Shown here piece by piece: positions 14,349-23,272 of a stretch of 64,000 nucleotides of DNA. Source of the stretch: Streptococcus mitis bv. 2 str. SK95 (GTDB lineage Bacteria > Bacillota > Bacilli > Lactobacillales > Streptococcaceae); the NCBI RefSeq assembly GCF_000222705.1, contig NZ_AFUB01000005.1:21300-85299 (forward strand). The letters run 5' to 3'. The notes beneath the pieces were generated by a model, which was given only the letters and a program-made list of their open reading frames with translations, did not search any database and was not told the origin of the DNA. Within the stretch, counting starts at the first letter, position 1. Each line of letters opens with the position of its first letter. The position numbers and the translations under genes were made by a program.

Positions 14349-17216
14349 ATGCTTGTTATTTCTTTAATAGAAAACTTACTGATAGAAGAACTAGGAAATT
14401 ATTTTAGAGGAGTATTTGGGAAGTTAAGACTGAAGCTTTTCAGTAAAAAACTAAAAAATGAAGTCGAAGTCTCGATATTAGAGAAATATGGAGATAGGAT
14501 ATATTATCTTGATTTTGATAGATTTTTAATTGAACAAAATGTTCTTGAAAAGATAATAAAAAATTTTCTTAACCAAGATGTTTTGCAATCGAAAACAATA
14601 AATCAATCAGTAGATTTTTACATCAATTTGTTTATTGAAAAATATCCTAAATATAAACTATATGATGGGGATTTAAAACAAATTCTTCAAAAATATTTTG
14701 AAGTCATATTTAAACAACTTAATAAAATCGGTACTTCTGAATCACAAGCACTGTGTCGAACTATTAGAGAGATTGTTGATGGATTAGACAGACGGTTACA
14801 GTACATATCGGCGACTGTGGATGATAGTAATGCAATGTTAAAGCAGGTTGTAAATGGAAATTTTAGAATATACCTCTATATTAAAACCATGTTAGAAACG
14901 TCTAGTGCTTCATTTGTTCAGTCTGACTATTTTGATCGTTATCTATTTCAGGATACAGTAGACAGTAAGGTGAAAGACTCGTTAGATATCCTTTTACAAC
15001 ACCATAAAGTTGTATTAAAAGGAGAAGCAGGATTTGGGAAAACATTTGAAACTTTTAAGCTAATAAATCAATTGTGTACAAAATATTCTACCTATCAATT
15101 AATTCCTGTCTATGTTCCATTAATAGAGTATGGGGGTAGTTTAGGAACATTATTCGAGATTATTCAATCGAAAATGGAACCATTCTGTGAAGGAAACTCT
15201 AAACAAGCCATTAATCAGCTATTTGTTAATAATCAATTGGCATTGTTCTTCGACGGGATTGATGATATTGTGGATGAGAGAAAGAGATTAAAATTTTTTT
15301 CTGAAGCAAATCAATTAATGACACAATATAATCAAAATTTTTTCTTTTTCACAACACGAAATAATCGATATAATCATGAGCTTGGAGAAGAAAAGAGTTT
15401 CTTTCTAACAAGTCTTTCCGATAGTATAATTCAAAGTAGTTTAATTAGACTTTGGGAGTATAGCAAGTTTCCTAAAGCATATCTTGAACTGTTTAGGAAC
15501 CCTTTATTGTATAAAATTGGTAAGACTATTCTGACTGATAGACAGAATAAAGAGTTGCTTAATAGAACCCAAATTTTTACAGAGTATTTCGAAAAGAATT
15601 ATCGCTACAAAAATAGTTATTCAGAATTATCCCTTCATGAAACATTAAATCTTTTTGGTAAATTTTCTTACGAGAATTTTAATCAATCTAGTTTTACATA
15701 CAGTGAAGTAGATAAAATAATAAGTGCTTATCCAGTTTCTACACCAAATAAAAGAAATCTAATTGATTATTTTATAAATTTTGGAATTTTTAGTACTTCA
15801 GATAGAATTACTTTTTCTCATAAGCTATTTAAGGAGTTTTGTGCTGCATACTATATTACAAATAACCTAATAGTTTCATCAGATACAGCACTTCTAGAAA
15901 AACTTATCCATAATGAAGAATGGCGAGAAGTAGTCATTTTTATCTCTGGATTGTTTTCAACCATTGAAGAGCAGGATAAATTTTTAGATTTTATTCTACA
16001 ACATAACTTGCCTCTTTATGTTGAATGTGTTAATTCTAAAAATGATTTATTGAGGAGTAATGGGATTACAGATTTCTCTAGGGAAGATAATGTAGAAAGA
16101 ATATTATCAGAGATTCTCAAAACATATAAATTTATAGTAGAAAACTATTTCTCCTCTATATCAGAGCAATTTGAACCATTTATCATGGAAAATTGTAGAT
16201 TGGAATCAAAAATAGGAATTGCTGGAGGTATGGAAGAAAACACCCTTTATTATTGGTTTGATATCGTGGACAAAGGCGTTCCAGATGTAAAAATTATCAG
16301 CGCTGAATTGTTGAGTCAAGCGATTCAAGAATATCAGGCTACTATCTTTTTTAAAACGACTCAAATGGTTCAGCGTAGTACAAACTTAGAATTATCAGGC
16401 CTTATAGGAGATAGTGGTAGAAAAATAGCAATAGATATTATTAAAGATAATCTGAAAACTATTTTAGAAAAGAAATCATTACCTGCAAGTAATTATATTT
16501 TATGTGAACTTTTGAAAGAAATAAAAAATAAATTACCTTGGCTTAAAGATATTGATGAAATATCTTTAATGAGTAAAAATGTTAGAAAAAGGATAGATGA
16601 AATCCTTCAAGATTGTCCTGAGGTTGCAAGTTATACTACTTCTGAAGGAGTAGAGCTGTTTAGTTTAAATAAACTGATAACTATTTTGCTGCAGTCTGAT
16701 GTAGATTATAGAAGTTTTGTCATACCTGATCGTGATAGAGAATATTCAGAGTCAAATGGCTTAGTAATGAACTTATATTCTACAAAAAGAAAAATAAAAA
16801 TAGTTGAGACATTTTTAAATTTCGCCGAGGCGAGTTATTTGGAAATGGTAAAATATAACTTTCCAAATATTTATAGATATTTTTCGAAAATTCAAGATAT
16901 GCCATACAAACTACTGGTCACTTATAAGGATGATGAAAGAAATCCGTGGATAGGTTATTATCATGTGGCATATTCCGGAGATAAAAATTTAATTGAAGTA
17001 TCGCTAGGTGATTTAAGTAAGTGTTATGAAAAAATATATGATGAAATACTACAAAGCTATCACTCATTAAACAGAGTCCCTAAAGATGTTTCTAGTCGTA
17101 GTAGTGATTTTTCAACTCTTTTATTCTCAAGAAATTCTAGTGGAAATACACCATTAAGTGATTATGTTCATAAAGAAATAGAAAAGAGTTTAGAAGAGAT
17201 ATTCGGAAAAATGTAA
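14349..17216 (+). CDS. NACHT-domain NTPase (candidate single-gene anti-phage protein)
   Basis: 955 residues from the ATG at 14349, chosen over 14307 because AAGGAG (14336-14341) stands 7 bases before it. An N-terminal helical region (1-200) is followed by the NACHT module: Walker A GEAGFGKT (about 225-232), Walker B LALFFDGIDD (about 297-306) with the small residue and second acid typical of NACHT, and the sensor FFFTTR (about 333-338). A helical/winged-helix region follows (to about 520), then a long C-terminal part I cannot assign. No transmembrane segment, nuclease or TIR motif is visible. Bacterial NACHT proteins include known anti-phage STAND NTPases, so defence is inferred. It is much more AT-rich than the core genes around it and lies in a variable island, which points to transfer. 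Confidence 0.8.
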   Translation: MLVISLIENLLIEELGNYFRGVFGKLRLKLFSKKLKNEVEVSILEKYGDRIYYLDFDRFLIEQNVLEKIIKNFLNQDVLQSKTINQSVDFYINLFIEKYPKYKLYDGDLKQILQKYFEVIFKQLNKIGTSESQALCRTIREIVDGLDRRLQYISATVDDSNAMLKQVVNGNFRIYLYIKTMLETSSASFVQSDYFDRYLFQDTVDSKVKDSLDILLQHHKVVLKGEAGFGKTFETFKLINQLCTKYSTYQLIPVYVPLIEYGGSLGTLFEIIQSKMEPFCEGNSKQAINQLFVNNQLALFFDGIDDIVDERKRLKFFSEANQLMTQYNQNFFFFTTRNNRYNHELGEEKSFFLTSLSDSIIQSSLIRLWEYSKFPKAYLELFRNPLLYKIGKTILTDRQNKELLNRTQIFTEYFEKNYRYKNSYSELSLHETLNLFGKFSYENFNQSSFTYSEVDKIISAYPVSTPNKRNLIDYFINFGIFSTSDRITFSHKLFKEFCAAYYITNNLIVSSDTALLEKLIHNEEWREVVIFISGLFSTIEEQDKFLDFILQHNLPLYVECVNSKNDLLRSNGITDFSREDNVERILSEILKTYKFIVENYFSSISEQFEPFIMENCRLESKIGIAGGMEENTLYYWFDIVDKGVPDVKIISAELLSQAIQEYQATIFFKTTQMVQRSTNLELSGLIGDSGRKIAIDIIKDNLKTILEKKSLPASNYILCELLKEIKNKLPWLKDIDEISLMSKNVRKRIDEILQDCPEVASYTTSEGVELFSLNKLITILLQSDVDYRSFVIPDRDREYSESNGLVMNLYSTKRKIKIVETFLNFAEASYLEMVKYNFPNIYRYFSKIQDMPYKLLVTYKDDERNPWIGYYHVAYSGDKNLIEVSLGDLSKCYEKIYDEILQSYHSLNRVPKDVSSRSSDFSTLLFSRNSSGNTPLSDYVHKEIEKSLEEIFGKM

Positions 17217-17720
17217 CAAATCAGTTTTCAAAATAATATTTTTGAGTAGTTAGAGCTTAATATACAGTTTTAATAATCCATTTAGAAAAACAGGTGGATA
17301 ATTCATAGACTAACAATATTCAATCTTTATTATTCGTCAATTTGAGTAAGTTTTTGTACGCTCAAGATTTAAGTAACTGTATAACGAAAATACAAGGTGG
17401 AAACAGAGTTATCAGAGTGATTAAAATATAGAGAGGGAAACTGTGATCGCTGAATTTCTACTATTATTTCAATCTCTACCTTTTTCTCTACTTTTTTTGC
17501 TTGGACTGTTATAAAGTCCATCAGATTAATCTTTGTGGGTGTAGAAGTTAATTTTTACAGAACTAAACTATTCCCCTATTAAAAAAATATTGATTCAAAT
17601 TTCATGAAATGAATAAGTATATATCGTTCTGAAAAGCCTTGATATTACGCCATTTTTAGTCCAACTGAAGCCCATACTTTCAAAACCAGGTCTTACGATT
17701 TGTAAGTAAAAGAACAAATA
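17217..17720 (+). other. intergenic remnant region after the NACHT gene
   Basis: AT-rich, no clear gene. It contains one CRISPR repeat (17350-17385) and a possible 23-codon hydrophobic peptide frame with GTG start at 17443-17514 (MIAEFLLLFQSLPFSLLFLL...). The remainder shows no gene I can support. Confidence 0.5.
17350..17385 (+). CRISPR. solitary type II-A CRISPR repeat (S. thermophilus CRISPR1 family)
   Basis: 36 bases beginning GTTTTTGTAC and containing CTCAAGATTTAAGTAACTGT. Compared with the S. thermophilus CRISPR1 repeat as I remember it, only two positions differ. No second repeat is found at 66 bases on either side and no cas gene is near, so it is a remnant or solo repeat. It is not the tracrRNA anti-repeat, because the 5' part of the repeat is intact and no tracr hairpins follow. 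Confidence 0.8.
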
Positions 17721-17758
17721 AAAAAGAGGAGCTTGACACTAAAGTTCCTCTTTTTTTT
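17721..17758. terminator. bidirectional intrinsic terminator
   Basis: AAGAGGA and TCCTCTT are paired, with A run before and eight T after, so it works on both strands. It separates the island from the converging rpmF-rpmG transcript. Confidence 0.75.
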
Positions 17759-17892
17759 AAATAAACGAATCAGTTTCTTATTTCATAAAAGGTAGTGATT
17801 CGATTGATTTATGTTGCAATGTAGTGAAATCTTGAATTTCAAGAATTGCTTTAAATCAAGGTTTCTAAAGTCTATTGACGTGTAGTGAACCC

Positions 17893-18042
17893 TTATTTCA
17901 CTTCTGTAAACACAACGTGTTTGCGAAGTTTTGGTGAGTATTTCTTCAATTGAAGACGGTCTGGAGTGTTACGTTTGTTTTTAGAAGTAAGGTACAAGCG
18001 TTCACCAGATTCTTTGTGTTCAAGTGTAATATTTACGCGCAT
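17893..18042 (-). CDS. rpmG: 50S ribosomal protein L33
   Basis: 49 residues ([40 protein letters not shown]...). It lacks the two CxxC zinc pairs, so this is the zinc-independent C-minus form; the genus usually has a second, zinc-binding copy elsewhere. It lies 15 bases after rpmF in one operon. GGGAGA precedes the ATG. Confidence 0.95.
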
Positions 18043-18057
18043 GGTATCTCCCTTCTA

Positions 18058-18240
18058 TTATTCAGCTGATGCAGCTTTAGCGATTTTACGTCCTTTGTAG
18101 TATCCTTTAAGTGATACGCGGTGAGAACGTGAGTAATCTCCAGTAGTTTCGTCAAAGTTTACAGATGGAGCTGTTACTTTGTAGTGTGTACGACGTTTGT
18201 TTTTCTTCGCTTTTGAAGTGCGACGTGCAGGTACTGCCAT
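18058..18240 (-). CDS. rpmF: 50S ribosomal protein L32
   Basis: 60 residues, [22 protein letters not shown] at the start, typical full-length L32 without the zinc cysteines. First gene of the rpmF-rpmG operon, with GGAGAAATC before the ATG. Confidence 0.97.
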
Positions 18241-18301
18241 TTTGATTTCTCCTTTAGGTATTTATATTCGATTCAATCTACTGATTTTCATCAACCATAC
18301 T

Positions 18302-18330
18302 AGGATAACACATTTTTTTTGTAAAGTAAA
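18302..18330 (-). promoter_or_regulatory. rpmF-rpmG promoter
   Basis: Minus strand: TTTACT (18325-18330), 17-base spacer, TATCCT (18302-18307). Confidence 0.6.
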
Positions 18331-18424
18331 GTTACTTGACAAAAAAAGATGAAAAAATTAGAAGTTGTTAATCGGAATTTTCTGAAAATTCAAGAATTTT
18401 ATTCTGTTCTTCATGCGAAAATTG

Positions 18425-18433
18425 TGCTATAAT
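18425..18433 (+). promoter_or_regulatory. ilvD promoter, extended -10
   Basis: TGC followed by TATAAT (18428-18433), 27 bases before the ATG. Confidence 0.65.
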
Positions 18434-18460
18434 GGTAAAAACTGAAATGGGAGGGATAAG

Positions 18461-20164
18461 ATGACAGAATTAGATAAACGTCACCGCAGTAGCATTTATG
18501 ACAGTATGGTTAAATCACCAAACCGTGCCATGCTTCGTGCGACTGGTATGACAGATAAGGACTTTGAAACACCGATTGTGGGAGTGATTTCAACTTGGGC
18601 GGAAAATACACCATGTAACATTCACTTGCATGATTTTGGGAAATTGGCTAAAGAAGGTGTCAAATCTGCGGGCGCTTGGCCGGTACAGTTTGGAACCATT
18701 ACCGTAGCAGACGGGATTGCCATGGGAACTCCTGGTATGCGTTTCTCTCTAACATCTCGTGACATCATCGCGGACTCCATCGAGGCGGCTATGGGTGGTC
18801 ACAACGTGGATGCCTTCGTCGCTATCGGTGGCTGTGACAAGAACATGCCTGGTTCTATGATTGCCATTGCCAATATGGATATTCCAGCTATTTTCGCCTA
18901 TGGTGGAACCATTGCACCGGGAAATCTTGATGGAAAAGACATCGATTTGGTTTCGGTATTTGAAGGAATCGGTAAGTGGAACCACGGTGACATGACAGCT
19001 GAGGACGTCAAGCGTCTCGAATGTAATGCCTGCCCTGGCCCTGGTGGCTGTGGTGGTATGTATACAGCTAATACTATGGCGACTGCTATCGAAGTTCTCG
19101 GTATGAGTTTGCCAGGATCTTCATCTCACCCAGCTGAATCAGCTGACAAGAAAGAAGATATCGAAGCAGCAGGACGTGCTGTTGTCAAGATGCTGGAGCT
19201 TGGTCTCAAACCATCAGATATCTTGACTCGTGAAGCCTTTGAAGATGCTATCACAGTAACCATGGCTCTCGGTGGTTCTACTAATGCCACTCTTCACTTG
19301 CTTGCCATTGCCCATGCGGCTAATGTTGATTTGTCACTTGAGGACTTCAATACGATCCAAGAACGCGTTCCTCACTTGGCCGACTTGAAACCATCTGGTC
19401 AGTATGTCTTCCAAGACCTCTACGAAGTCGGTGGAGTACCTGCGGTTATGAAGTACTTGCTGGCAAATGGCTTCCTTCATGGCGACCGCATTACATGTAC
19501 TGGTAAGACAGTCGCTGAGAACTTGGCTGACTTTGCAGACCTTACACCAGGTCAAAAAGTCATCATGCCACTTGAAAATCCAAAACGTGCAGACGGTCCG
19601 CTTATCATCTTGAACGGGAACCTTGCCCCTGACGGCGCGGTTGCTAAAGTATCAGGTGTTAAAGTGCGTCGCCACGTTGGACCAGCTAAGGTCTTTGACT
19701 CAGAAGAAGATGCTATCCAGGCCGTTCTGACAGATGAAATCGTTGATGGCGATGTAGTCGTTGTGCGTTTCGTTGGACCTAAGGGTGGTCCTGGTATGCC
19801 TGAGATGCTATCACTTTCATCAATGATCGTTGGTAAAGGTCAAGGAGACAAGGTTGCCCTTTTAACAGACGGACGTTTCTCTGGTGGTACATATGGTCTG
19901 GTTGTCGGACATATCGCTCCTGAAGCTCAGGATGGTGGACCAATTGCCTACCTCCGTACAGGGGATATCGTTACGGTTGACCAGGATACCAAAGAAATTT
20001 CCATGGCCGTATCCGAAGAAGAACTTGAAAAACGCAAGGCAGAAACAACCTTGCCACCACTTTACAGTCGAGGTGTCCTCGGTAAATACGCCCATATCGT
20101 ATCATCTGCTTCACGCGGAGCCGTGACAGACTTCTGGAATATGGACAAGTCAGGTAAAAAATAA
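18461..20164 (+). CDS. ilvD: dihydroxy-acid dehydratase
   Basis: 567 residues, full length for IlvD. It converts 2,3-dihydroxy-3-methyl acids to 2-oxo acids, the third step of isoleucine/valine synthesis, using an iron-sulfur cluster. Cluster cysteines are seen in GGCDKNMPG (about 125) and in the [19 protein letters not shown] segment (about 190), and PGx[12 protein letters not shown] motifs in the C-terminal half. Monocistronic here, with AGGGAT before the ATG and a strong terminator after. Confidence 0.96.
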   Translation: MTELDKRHRSSIYDSMVKSPNRAMLRATGMTDKDFETPIVGVISTWAENTPCNIHLHDFGKLAKEGVKSAGAWPVQFGTITVADGIAMGTPGMRFSLTSRDIIADSIEAAMGGHNVDAFVAIGGCDKNMPGSMIAIANMDIPAIFAYGGTIAPGNLDGKDIDLVSVFEGIGKWNHGDMTAEDVKRLECNACPGPGGCGGMYTANTMATAIEVLGMSLPGSSSHPAESADKKEDIEAAGRAVVKMLELGLKPSDILTREAFEDAITVTMALGGSTNATLHLLAIAHAANVDLSLEDFNTIQERVPHLADLKPSGQYVFQDLYEVGGVPAVMKYLLANGFLHGDRITCTGKTVAENLADFADLTPGQKVIMPLENPKRADGPLIILNGNLAPDGAVAKVSGVKVRRHVGPAKVFDSEEDAIQAVLTDEIVDGDVVVVRFVGPKGGPGMPEMLSLSSMIVGKGQGDKVALLTDGRFSGGTYGLVVGHIAPEAQDGGPIAYLRTGDIVTVDQDTKEISMAVSEEELEKRKAETTLPPLYSRGVLGKYAHIVSSASRGAVTDFWNMDKSGKK

Positions 20165-20169
20165 ACAAG

Positions 20170-20200
20170 AAAAGCAAGCCATTTTCGGCTTGCTTCTTTT
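20170..20200 (+). terminator. ilvD terminator
   Basis: AAGCAAGCC and GGCTTGCTT pair around ATTTTC, followed by CTTTT. Confidence 0.85.
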
Positions 20201-20225
20201 CATCTTCAAAAGTGATTTGCCTGCT

Positions 20226-20331
20226 TATACTCAATAAAAATCAAAGAGCAAACTAGAAAGCTAGGCGCAGGCAGTACTTGAGTACGACAAGCCGACACTG
20301 ACGTGGTTTGAATTTGATTTTTGAAGAGTAT
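20226..20331 (+). repeat. RUP/BOX-type interspersed repeat, copy 1
   Basis: About 106 bases running from ATACTCAATAAAAATCAAAG to GATTTTTGAAGAGTAT, bounded by TA. It is the inverted relative of the copy at 21820. Length and ends fit the 107-bp RUP element of pneumococcus (a small element mobilised in trans by an IS630-type transposase). BOX elements have similar ends, so the exact class is uncertain. Its end touches the stop codon of the neighbouring gene. Confidence 0.75.
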
Positions 20332-20672
20332 TAACGAGGTGGCAGTCCAAGGGCAATACGGCCGTAGCGACTGATTCGTGTGATCTTCCAGGCAGGAGAC
20401 CAAGTAACTTCAACCTTGACATCTTCGATGCCCTCGATCTGTTTCAGACCTGCGACGATTTCGATAGGCAGGCTTTCGGCGCAATCACAGGCAGTATCAG
20501 TGAAAGTCATGACAATCTTGCAGAGACCTGTTTCGTTCAGATTGATTTCATAAATCAAGCCCAGATTGTAAACATCCAATTCCACATCTGTATCAAAAAC
20601 CCTCTCTAGTTTTTCAATAATTTGGTCTTGTATGGCCAAAGCGCGGTCATTGATTTTGATATCGTCTCTCAT
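20331..20672 (-). CDS. DUF59/MIP18-family metal-sulfur cluster assembly factor
   Basis: 113 residues with the DUF59 pattern: LERVFDTDVELDVYNLGLIYEI and VMTFTDTACDCAESLPIEI, including the conserved DxELxxNLGLIY-like and TxxxCxC region. Relatives (SufT, PaaD) help insert iron-sulfur clusters. The stop codon abuts the repeat element at 20226-20331, so the insertion may have set the present C-terminus (GLPPR). It is divergent from the Rgg gene. Confidence 0.8.
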   Translation of the reverse strand: MRDDIKINDRALAIQDQIIEKLERVFDTDVELDVYNLGLIYEINLNETGLCKIVMTFTDTACDCAESLPIEIVAGLKQIEGIEDVKVEVTWSPAWKITRISRYGRIALGLPPR

Positions 20673-20795
20673 AGCAGTCCCTCCACGTGATAAATATCCT
20701 CTATTTTCTCATAATTCTGACAATTTGGCAAGTTTTTGATGAATTTTCTGAAAAATATGATAAAATGAAGAAAATACTCAATTAAGGGGAAGTCT

Positions 20796-21647
20796 ATGGA
20801 GCAGATTGGAAAAGTCTTTAGACAATTACGAGAGTCAAGAAATATCTCGCTGAGACAAGCAACTGGGGGACAATTTTCGCCGTCCATGTTGTCCCGATTT
20901 GAAACAGGTCAGAGTGAGCTTTCAGTGGAAAAGTTTCTATCTGCACTGGAAAATATATCTGCGAGTGTGGAGGAAATCCTCTTCCTAGCGAGAGGTTTTC
21001 ACTATGATACCGATTCTGAGTTGAGAAAAGAAATCATAGATGTCTTGGATCCAAAGAATATAGCACCTCTCGAAGACCTGTATCGTAAGGAGTATCAAAA
21101 GTATGCCAATTCTCAAAACAAACAGAAACATATTCTAAATGCCATTATGATCAAGTCTTATATGAAGAGCATGGATGAAACGGTAGAGTTAACAACAGAG
21201 GAAGGGAAAGTCCTTCATGATTACCTGTTTTCTACCGAGATTTGGGGGAACTATGAACTCAATTTGTTCTCAGTTAGTTCCCCACTCTTATCTGTTCCTC
21301 TTTTCACTAGATATGTACGAGAAATGGTCCGAAAATCTGATTTTCTAATGGAAATGAAGGGAAATCGGCACCTATTTCACACCATGCTACTGAATGGTTT
21401 TTTAGCCAGCATTGAGTGTGAAGAATTTACCAATGCCTCTTATTTTAAACGTGTTATCGAAGAGCATTTCTACAAGGAAAACGAGACCTATTTCCGAATT
21501 GTCTATTTGTGGGCGGAAGGTCTCCTTGATAGCAAGCAAGGAAGAGTTAAAGAAGGACAAAAAAAGATGGAAGATGCTGTCCGTATTTTTGAGATGCTTG
21601 GCTGTAACAAATCTGCCGAATACTATAGAAAAACGACTGATGCTTGA
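20796..21647 (+). CDS. Rgg/MutR-family transcriptional regulator
   Basis: 283 residues. An N-terminal XRE helix-turn-helix (about 7-62: IGKVFRQLRESRNISLRQATGGQFSPSMLSRFETGQSELS) is followed by a C-terminal all-helical TPR-like domain, the peptide-binding part in Rgg proteins. Many Rggs respond to short secreted SHP peptides; no convincing SHP gene is seen next to it, so it may be a stand-alone regulator. The exporter gene downstream, across a repeat, is a plausible target. GGGGAAG precedes the ATG. Confidence 0.88.
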   Translation: MEQIGKVFRQLRESRNISLRQATGGQFSPSMLSRFETGQSELSVEKFLSALENISASVEEILFLARGFHYDTDSELRKEIIDVLDPKNIAPLEDLYRKEYQKYANSQNKQKHILNAIMIKSYMKSMDETVELTTEEGKVLHDYLFSTEIWGNYELNLFSVSSPLLSVPLFTRYVREMVRKSDFLMEMKGNRHLFHTMLLNGFLASIECEEFTNASYFKRVIEEHFYKENETYFRIVYLWAEGLLDSKQGRVKEGQKKMEDAVRIFEMLGCNKSAEYYRKTTDA

Positions 21648-21819
21648 ATATCTGCAAGGTAAGAAAATAATTTGAAATTTGAAGCGATAAAACTCTTGAC
21701 CTCTCTCAGGTTATTAAAGAAGTTCTATCGTTTTTTGCTTATTTTTTTGTTGCATATATTCAAAAAATTTTTTCGCTAATTCATAAGTGCTATACTATAG
21801 TCATACTTTATATAGAACT

Positions 21820-21925
21820 TATACTCTTCGAAAATCAAATTCAAACCACGTCAGCTTCACCTTGCCGTACTCAAGTACAGCCTTCGGCTAGCTTCCTAGT
21901 TTGCTCTTTGATTTTCATTGAGTAT
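21820..21925 (+). repeat. RUP/BOX-type interspersed repeat, copy 2 (inverted relative to copy 1)
   Basis: From ATACTCTTCGAAAATC to GATTTTCATTGAGTAT, about 106 bases, flanked by T/A. It lies 23 bases before the MFS start codon and could affect its expression. Confidence 0.75.
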
Positions 21926-21948
21926 TCGAACAAGAAGGGAGATTATCT

Positions 21949-23196
21949 ATGAAATTATTGTTTAGAAATCAAGCTTATCGTCTCTTGACTTTGTCACGAT
22001 TCTTCAATGCTTTTGGTGCTTCGATTTTCAACCTGGTATTTATCGTCTATGCATCAACTTTACCACAAGCCTCTTTTGCTGTTGCTATGGCGAATATTGT
22101 GATGATTCTTCCGACTCTCTTTACAGTTTTTGTAGGGATTCGGGCAGATTACACGAGGGACAAGGTCAAATGGATGGTCTATAGCGGTTTGTTTCAGGCA
22201 GTTTTATTTTTTCTAGCAGCTTTAGTTGTTCAGCAAGCTAGTTTATTTGCCTTTTCTAGCCTGTGTTTAATCAATGTCATTAGTGATATAATCAGTGATT
22301 TTGCTGGTGGTTTGCGCATGCCTCTTATTAAGGAAAAGGTAGCTGAAAATGATTTGATGGAGGCTTATTCTTTTTCCCAGTTTATCACCTATATTTCAGC
22401 TATTGGTGGTCAAGCTTTCGGAGTCTGGCTCTTAGGGCTATCGGTCAATAATTTTTCTCTCGTTGCGGGAATCAATGCCTGTTTTTTCCTAGTATCAGCC
22501 GCTATTCTCTTTTTAGGAAAAAGCAAATTAAGCCTATCAATTTCATCTCCTGATGGTGAATTACTGAAAAATGAGACTCTTTCTATCAAAGATCAGTTTC
22601 TATCGATTTACCGAAATTTACATCTCGTTTTTCTTAAAAGTGGACAGAAAAACTTTGGTTTTATGCTCTTTGCTGTCTTGCTTATCAATGCCTTGGGTGG
22701 TGCTTTGGGAGGCATTTATAACATCTTCTTTTTGAGCCATTCACTCTTGAATTTTTCTTACACAGAGGCACTATTTATCAATCAAGTCTGTGTTTTAGTA
22801 GCAATCATCATCAGTAGCCTTACGGGCAATGATTATTTTGGGAAGCAGTCCTTGCCTAGATTGATGATGTGGGCGACCTTAGGACTCAGTCTAGTTGGTC
22901 TAGCTAATTTATTCAATCAAGTTGTGCTTGGTTTACTATTTCTCTTTTTAACTCTGTATGTGTCTGGTAAAGTTTCACCAAAGATTAGTGCCATGCTCAT
23001 GAAAAATCTAGCTCCAGAGGTTCTAGCTCGTACCAGCAATTTTTTAAATCTTCTCTTTACCCTCTCTATTCCTGTGGGAACAGCCTGTTTTTCACTTGTA
23101 GCCGTATGGGATATGCAGTTGACCTGGATCTTATTTGTTGGACTTTCCTTGCTGGCTATCCTTCTGACGAGTCTTAATCTCAAAAATGACATTTGA
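21949..23196 (+). CDS. major facilitator superfamily transporter
   Basis: 415 residues with about twelve hydrophobic segments in two halves separated by a charged loop near residues 190-225. The start (MKLLFRNQAYRLLTLSRFFNAFG) and the GIRADYTRDKVKW loop between helices 2 and 3 (the MFS motif A position) fit drug:H+ antiporters. The substrate is unknown. AAGGGAG precedes the ATG. Rgg next door is a possible regulator. Confidence 0.85.
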   Translation: MKLLFRNQAYRLLTLSRFFNAFGASIFNLVFIVYASTLPQASFAVAMANIVMILPTLFTVFVGIRADYTRDKVKWMVYSGLFQAVLFFLAALVVQQASLFAFSSLCLINVISDIISDFAGGLRMPLIKEKVAENDLMEAYSFSQFITYISAIGGQAFGVWLLGLSVNNFSLVAGINACFFLVSAAILFLGKSKLSLSISSPDGELLKNETLSIKDQFLSIYRNLHLVFLKSGQKNFGFMLFAVLLINALGGALGGIYNIFFLSHSLLNFSYTEALFINQVCVLVAIIISSLTGNDYFGKQSLPRLMMWATLGLSLVGLANLFNQVVLGLLFLFLTLYVSGKVSPKISAMLMKNLAPEVLARTSNFLNLLFTLSIPVGTACFSLVAVWDMQLTWILFVGLSLLAILLTSLNLKNDI

Positions 23197-23233
23197 ATTC
23201 TAATTTTTTCTCACTGTTTTAATCCCTCTATTT

Positions 23234-23243
23234 ATGGTAAAAT
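23234..23243 (+). promoter_or_regulatory. hisS promoter, extended -10
   Basis: ATGG followed by TAAAAT (23238-23243). The same ATGG-TA-A-AAT type is found before aspS, pbp1b and gpsA in this window. Confidence 0.5.
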
Positions 23244-23272
23244 AAGACTATTAAGTTTAAAGAGGATTTCCT

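Noticed and set aside
17350-17385. Reading the CRISPR1-like sequence as a tracrRNA anti-repeat
   Set aside because: The minus strand after it lacks the nexus and terminator hairpins, and the 5' half of the repeat, which an anti-repeat would not keep, is intact.
21672-21782. TTG-started basic hydrophobic ORF downstream of rgg as an SHP-like peptide
   Set aside because: No ribosome site, and it lacks the usual SHP size and C-terminal hydrophobic/glycine ending.
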